41,660 bases of DNA. Origin: Rikenellaceae bacterium (GTDB taxonomy: Bacteria > Bacteroidota > Bacteroidia > Bacteroidales > Rikenellaceae). The DNA is taken from NCBI GenBank assembly GCA_015059785.1, contig SUZS01000022.1, positions 1-41,660 of the forward strand. Direction: 5' to 3'. Of this stretch, positions 40,929-41,660 are shown piece after piece (the stretch's first letter is position 1; every line of letters begins with the position of its first letter). The position numbers and the translations under genes were made by a program. Below the pieces are notes generated by a model that worked only from the letters and a program-made list of their open reading frames with translations, ran no database searches and was not told where the DNA came from.

Positions 40929-41660
40929 AATACATCAAGCCGATAATTTGCATAGTTATTCTATTGTTCAATATTAATGTGAATGCTCAGCGACTGACTT
41001 TTTCATCAGAGTTGGGGTATTTCAACAACGATAAAAATCTATCCGAAATAAGTAAAGTATGGCAGAGTTATATCAATGCTATTGACACTAATGCAGACAC
41101 ATCACATTTCTGGATAAATGGAGAGTCTGACATCCATTTAGGTCTGCACAAAGATGGTCTATTAAACACTTACAACATCCGCAAACTTACCGATACAATA
41201 TACGAGATAAACACAATAGCCTACTATCCCAATAGCGCGATAAAAGGTGGTCTGGTTAACTCAATTTACAAAGTCTGCGCAATACATATTGGCAACAATT
41301 GGCGTTTGATAAACTATTTTGATGCTATAAAAAGCAGGTTTGCACAATTTCACAAAGGGTGCGTTGAGTTTTACATTGGTAGTGGTGCATCTGTTGATTA
41401 CAAGGCGATGAGAAAGTCCACAAAATTCGCCAACGCGTTTGTTCGTGATTATAATTTAATAAACAACCCAATTGTATATATTACAGGCAGTAGCATAGAT
41501 GAGTGTGCGAATATGATTGGACTTACATACACACCTATACGCTCACATAAAAGATACGCAGGTCGTACTATTAACAACATTGTCCTTTCTACTAGATTAG
41601 ACCACATCCACGAGATTGTACACGCAATTATGCTCCCTCTATACCCTAACGCACCTCTGT
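40925..41660 (+). CDS. Secreted hypothetical protein with HExxH motif (partial, 245 codons seen)
   Basis: Not recognised as a named family. ATG 40925 sits in the overlap with the TlpA-like gene, and the frame runs off the right edge. It begins with a signal peptide (IICIVILLFNINVNAQ) and has no lipobox. The body contains aromatic and Asn-rich mixed alpha/beta sequence (KVWQSYINAIDT, CVEFYIGSG, VYITGSSIDECANMIG). Just before the edge it reads DHIHEIVHAIMLP, where HEIVH (229-233) is an HExxH zinc-peptidase motif. The third ligand would be beyond the window. Cysteines are few but present, which fits co-expression with thioredoxin-fold partners. A metallopeptidase role is inference. Confidence 0.75.
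   Translation, partial: MKYIKPIICIVILLFNINVNAQRLTFSSELGYFNNDKNLSEISKVWQSYINAIDTNADTSHFWINGESDIHLGLHKDGLLNTYNIRKLTDTIYEINTIAYYPNSAIKGGLVNSIYKVCAIHIGNNWRLINYFDAIKSRFAQFHKGCVEFYIGSGASVDYKAMRKSTKFANAFVRDYNLINNPIVYITGSSIDECANMIGLTYTPIRSHKRYAGRTINNIVLSTRLDHIHEIVHAIMLPLYPNAPL

Overview
The window looks like a chromosome segment from a gut-type member of the Bacteroidales (Bacteroidota). The evidence is the repeated TAnnTTTG -7 / TTTG -33 promoter pattern of that phylum, DUF6562-type surface lipoproteins, the OstA-like/SurA-like envelope operon, the parA-parB-DUF5683-lytic transglycosylase neighbourhood, and a group B-type [FeFe] hydrogenase with hydE, hydG and hydF. An Alistipes/Rikenellaceae-like host is my guess; the sequence alone does not fix the genus.

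Layout. 1-120: the end of an IS3-like element running off the left edge. 159-563 (-): a small hypothetical protein with an internal duplication. 622-1698: six copies of a 196-bp tandem repeat that contains degenerate pieces of tRNA-Ser. 1749-1975: a cruciform-like palindrome and a real tRNA-Ser(UGA) gene (-). 2104-3704 (-): an SDR and an MBL-fold hydrolase. 3830-3997: a 55-residue 2x[4Fe-4S] ferredoxin. 4241-7387: DUF6562 lipoprotein 1. 7539-13572: the hydrogenase operon hydA-hydE-hydG-hydF plus a threonine-aldolase family enzyme. 13569-14582 (-): a Sel1/YgjP-like metallopeptidase. 14615-21844: two tandem paralogous transcription units encoding DUF6562 lipoproteins 2 and 3. 21937-23616: an AspT/YidE-type transporter. 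23831-32255 (-): a six-gene run of two folding proteins, OstA-like protein, metY, metX and hom. 32380-33282 (-): a CPBP protease. 33388-41660 (+): parA, parB, DUF5683, lytic transglycosylase, mnmE, then two thioredoxin-fold lipoproteins and a truncated secreted protein with an HExxH motif.

The most interesting part is the pair of tandem lipoprotein units. Each has a Bacteroidota promoter and a leader of about 200 nt. Each leader carries a 27-codon upstream ORF with the shared peptide core IFPLR...GGGIFVS. The two uORFs differ by a frame-preserving 3-nt indel. The three Gly codons form an uninterrupted run of nine G that also makes the 3' arm of a terminator-like hairpin followed by five T. 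A second leader hairpin shows a compensatory C-G to U-A change. Both genes then end in matching 3' UTRs with an H-type pseudoknot of identical geometry, also with a compensatory change, followed by an intrinsic terminator. The coding sequences have drifted at many synonymous sites, so these elements look selected. I read this as a possible leader-peptide attenuation switch, perhaps phase-variable through the G tract, controlling modular surface lipoproteins. The regulatory reading is inference.

The second accessory signal is the tRNA-Ser-derived tandem array next to the genuine tRNA-Ser gene. Most other regions are ordinary housekeeping or metabolic operons.
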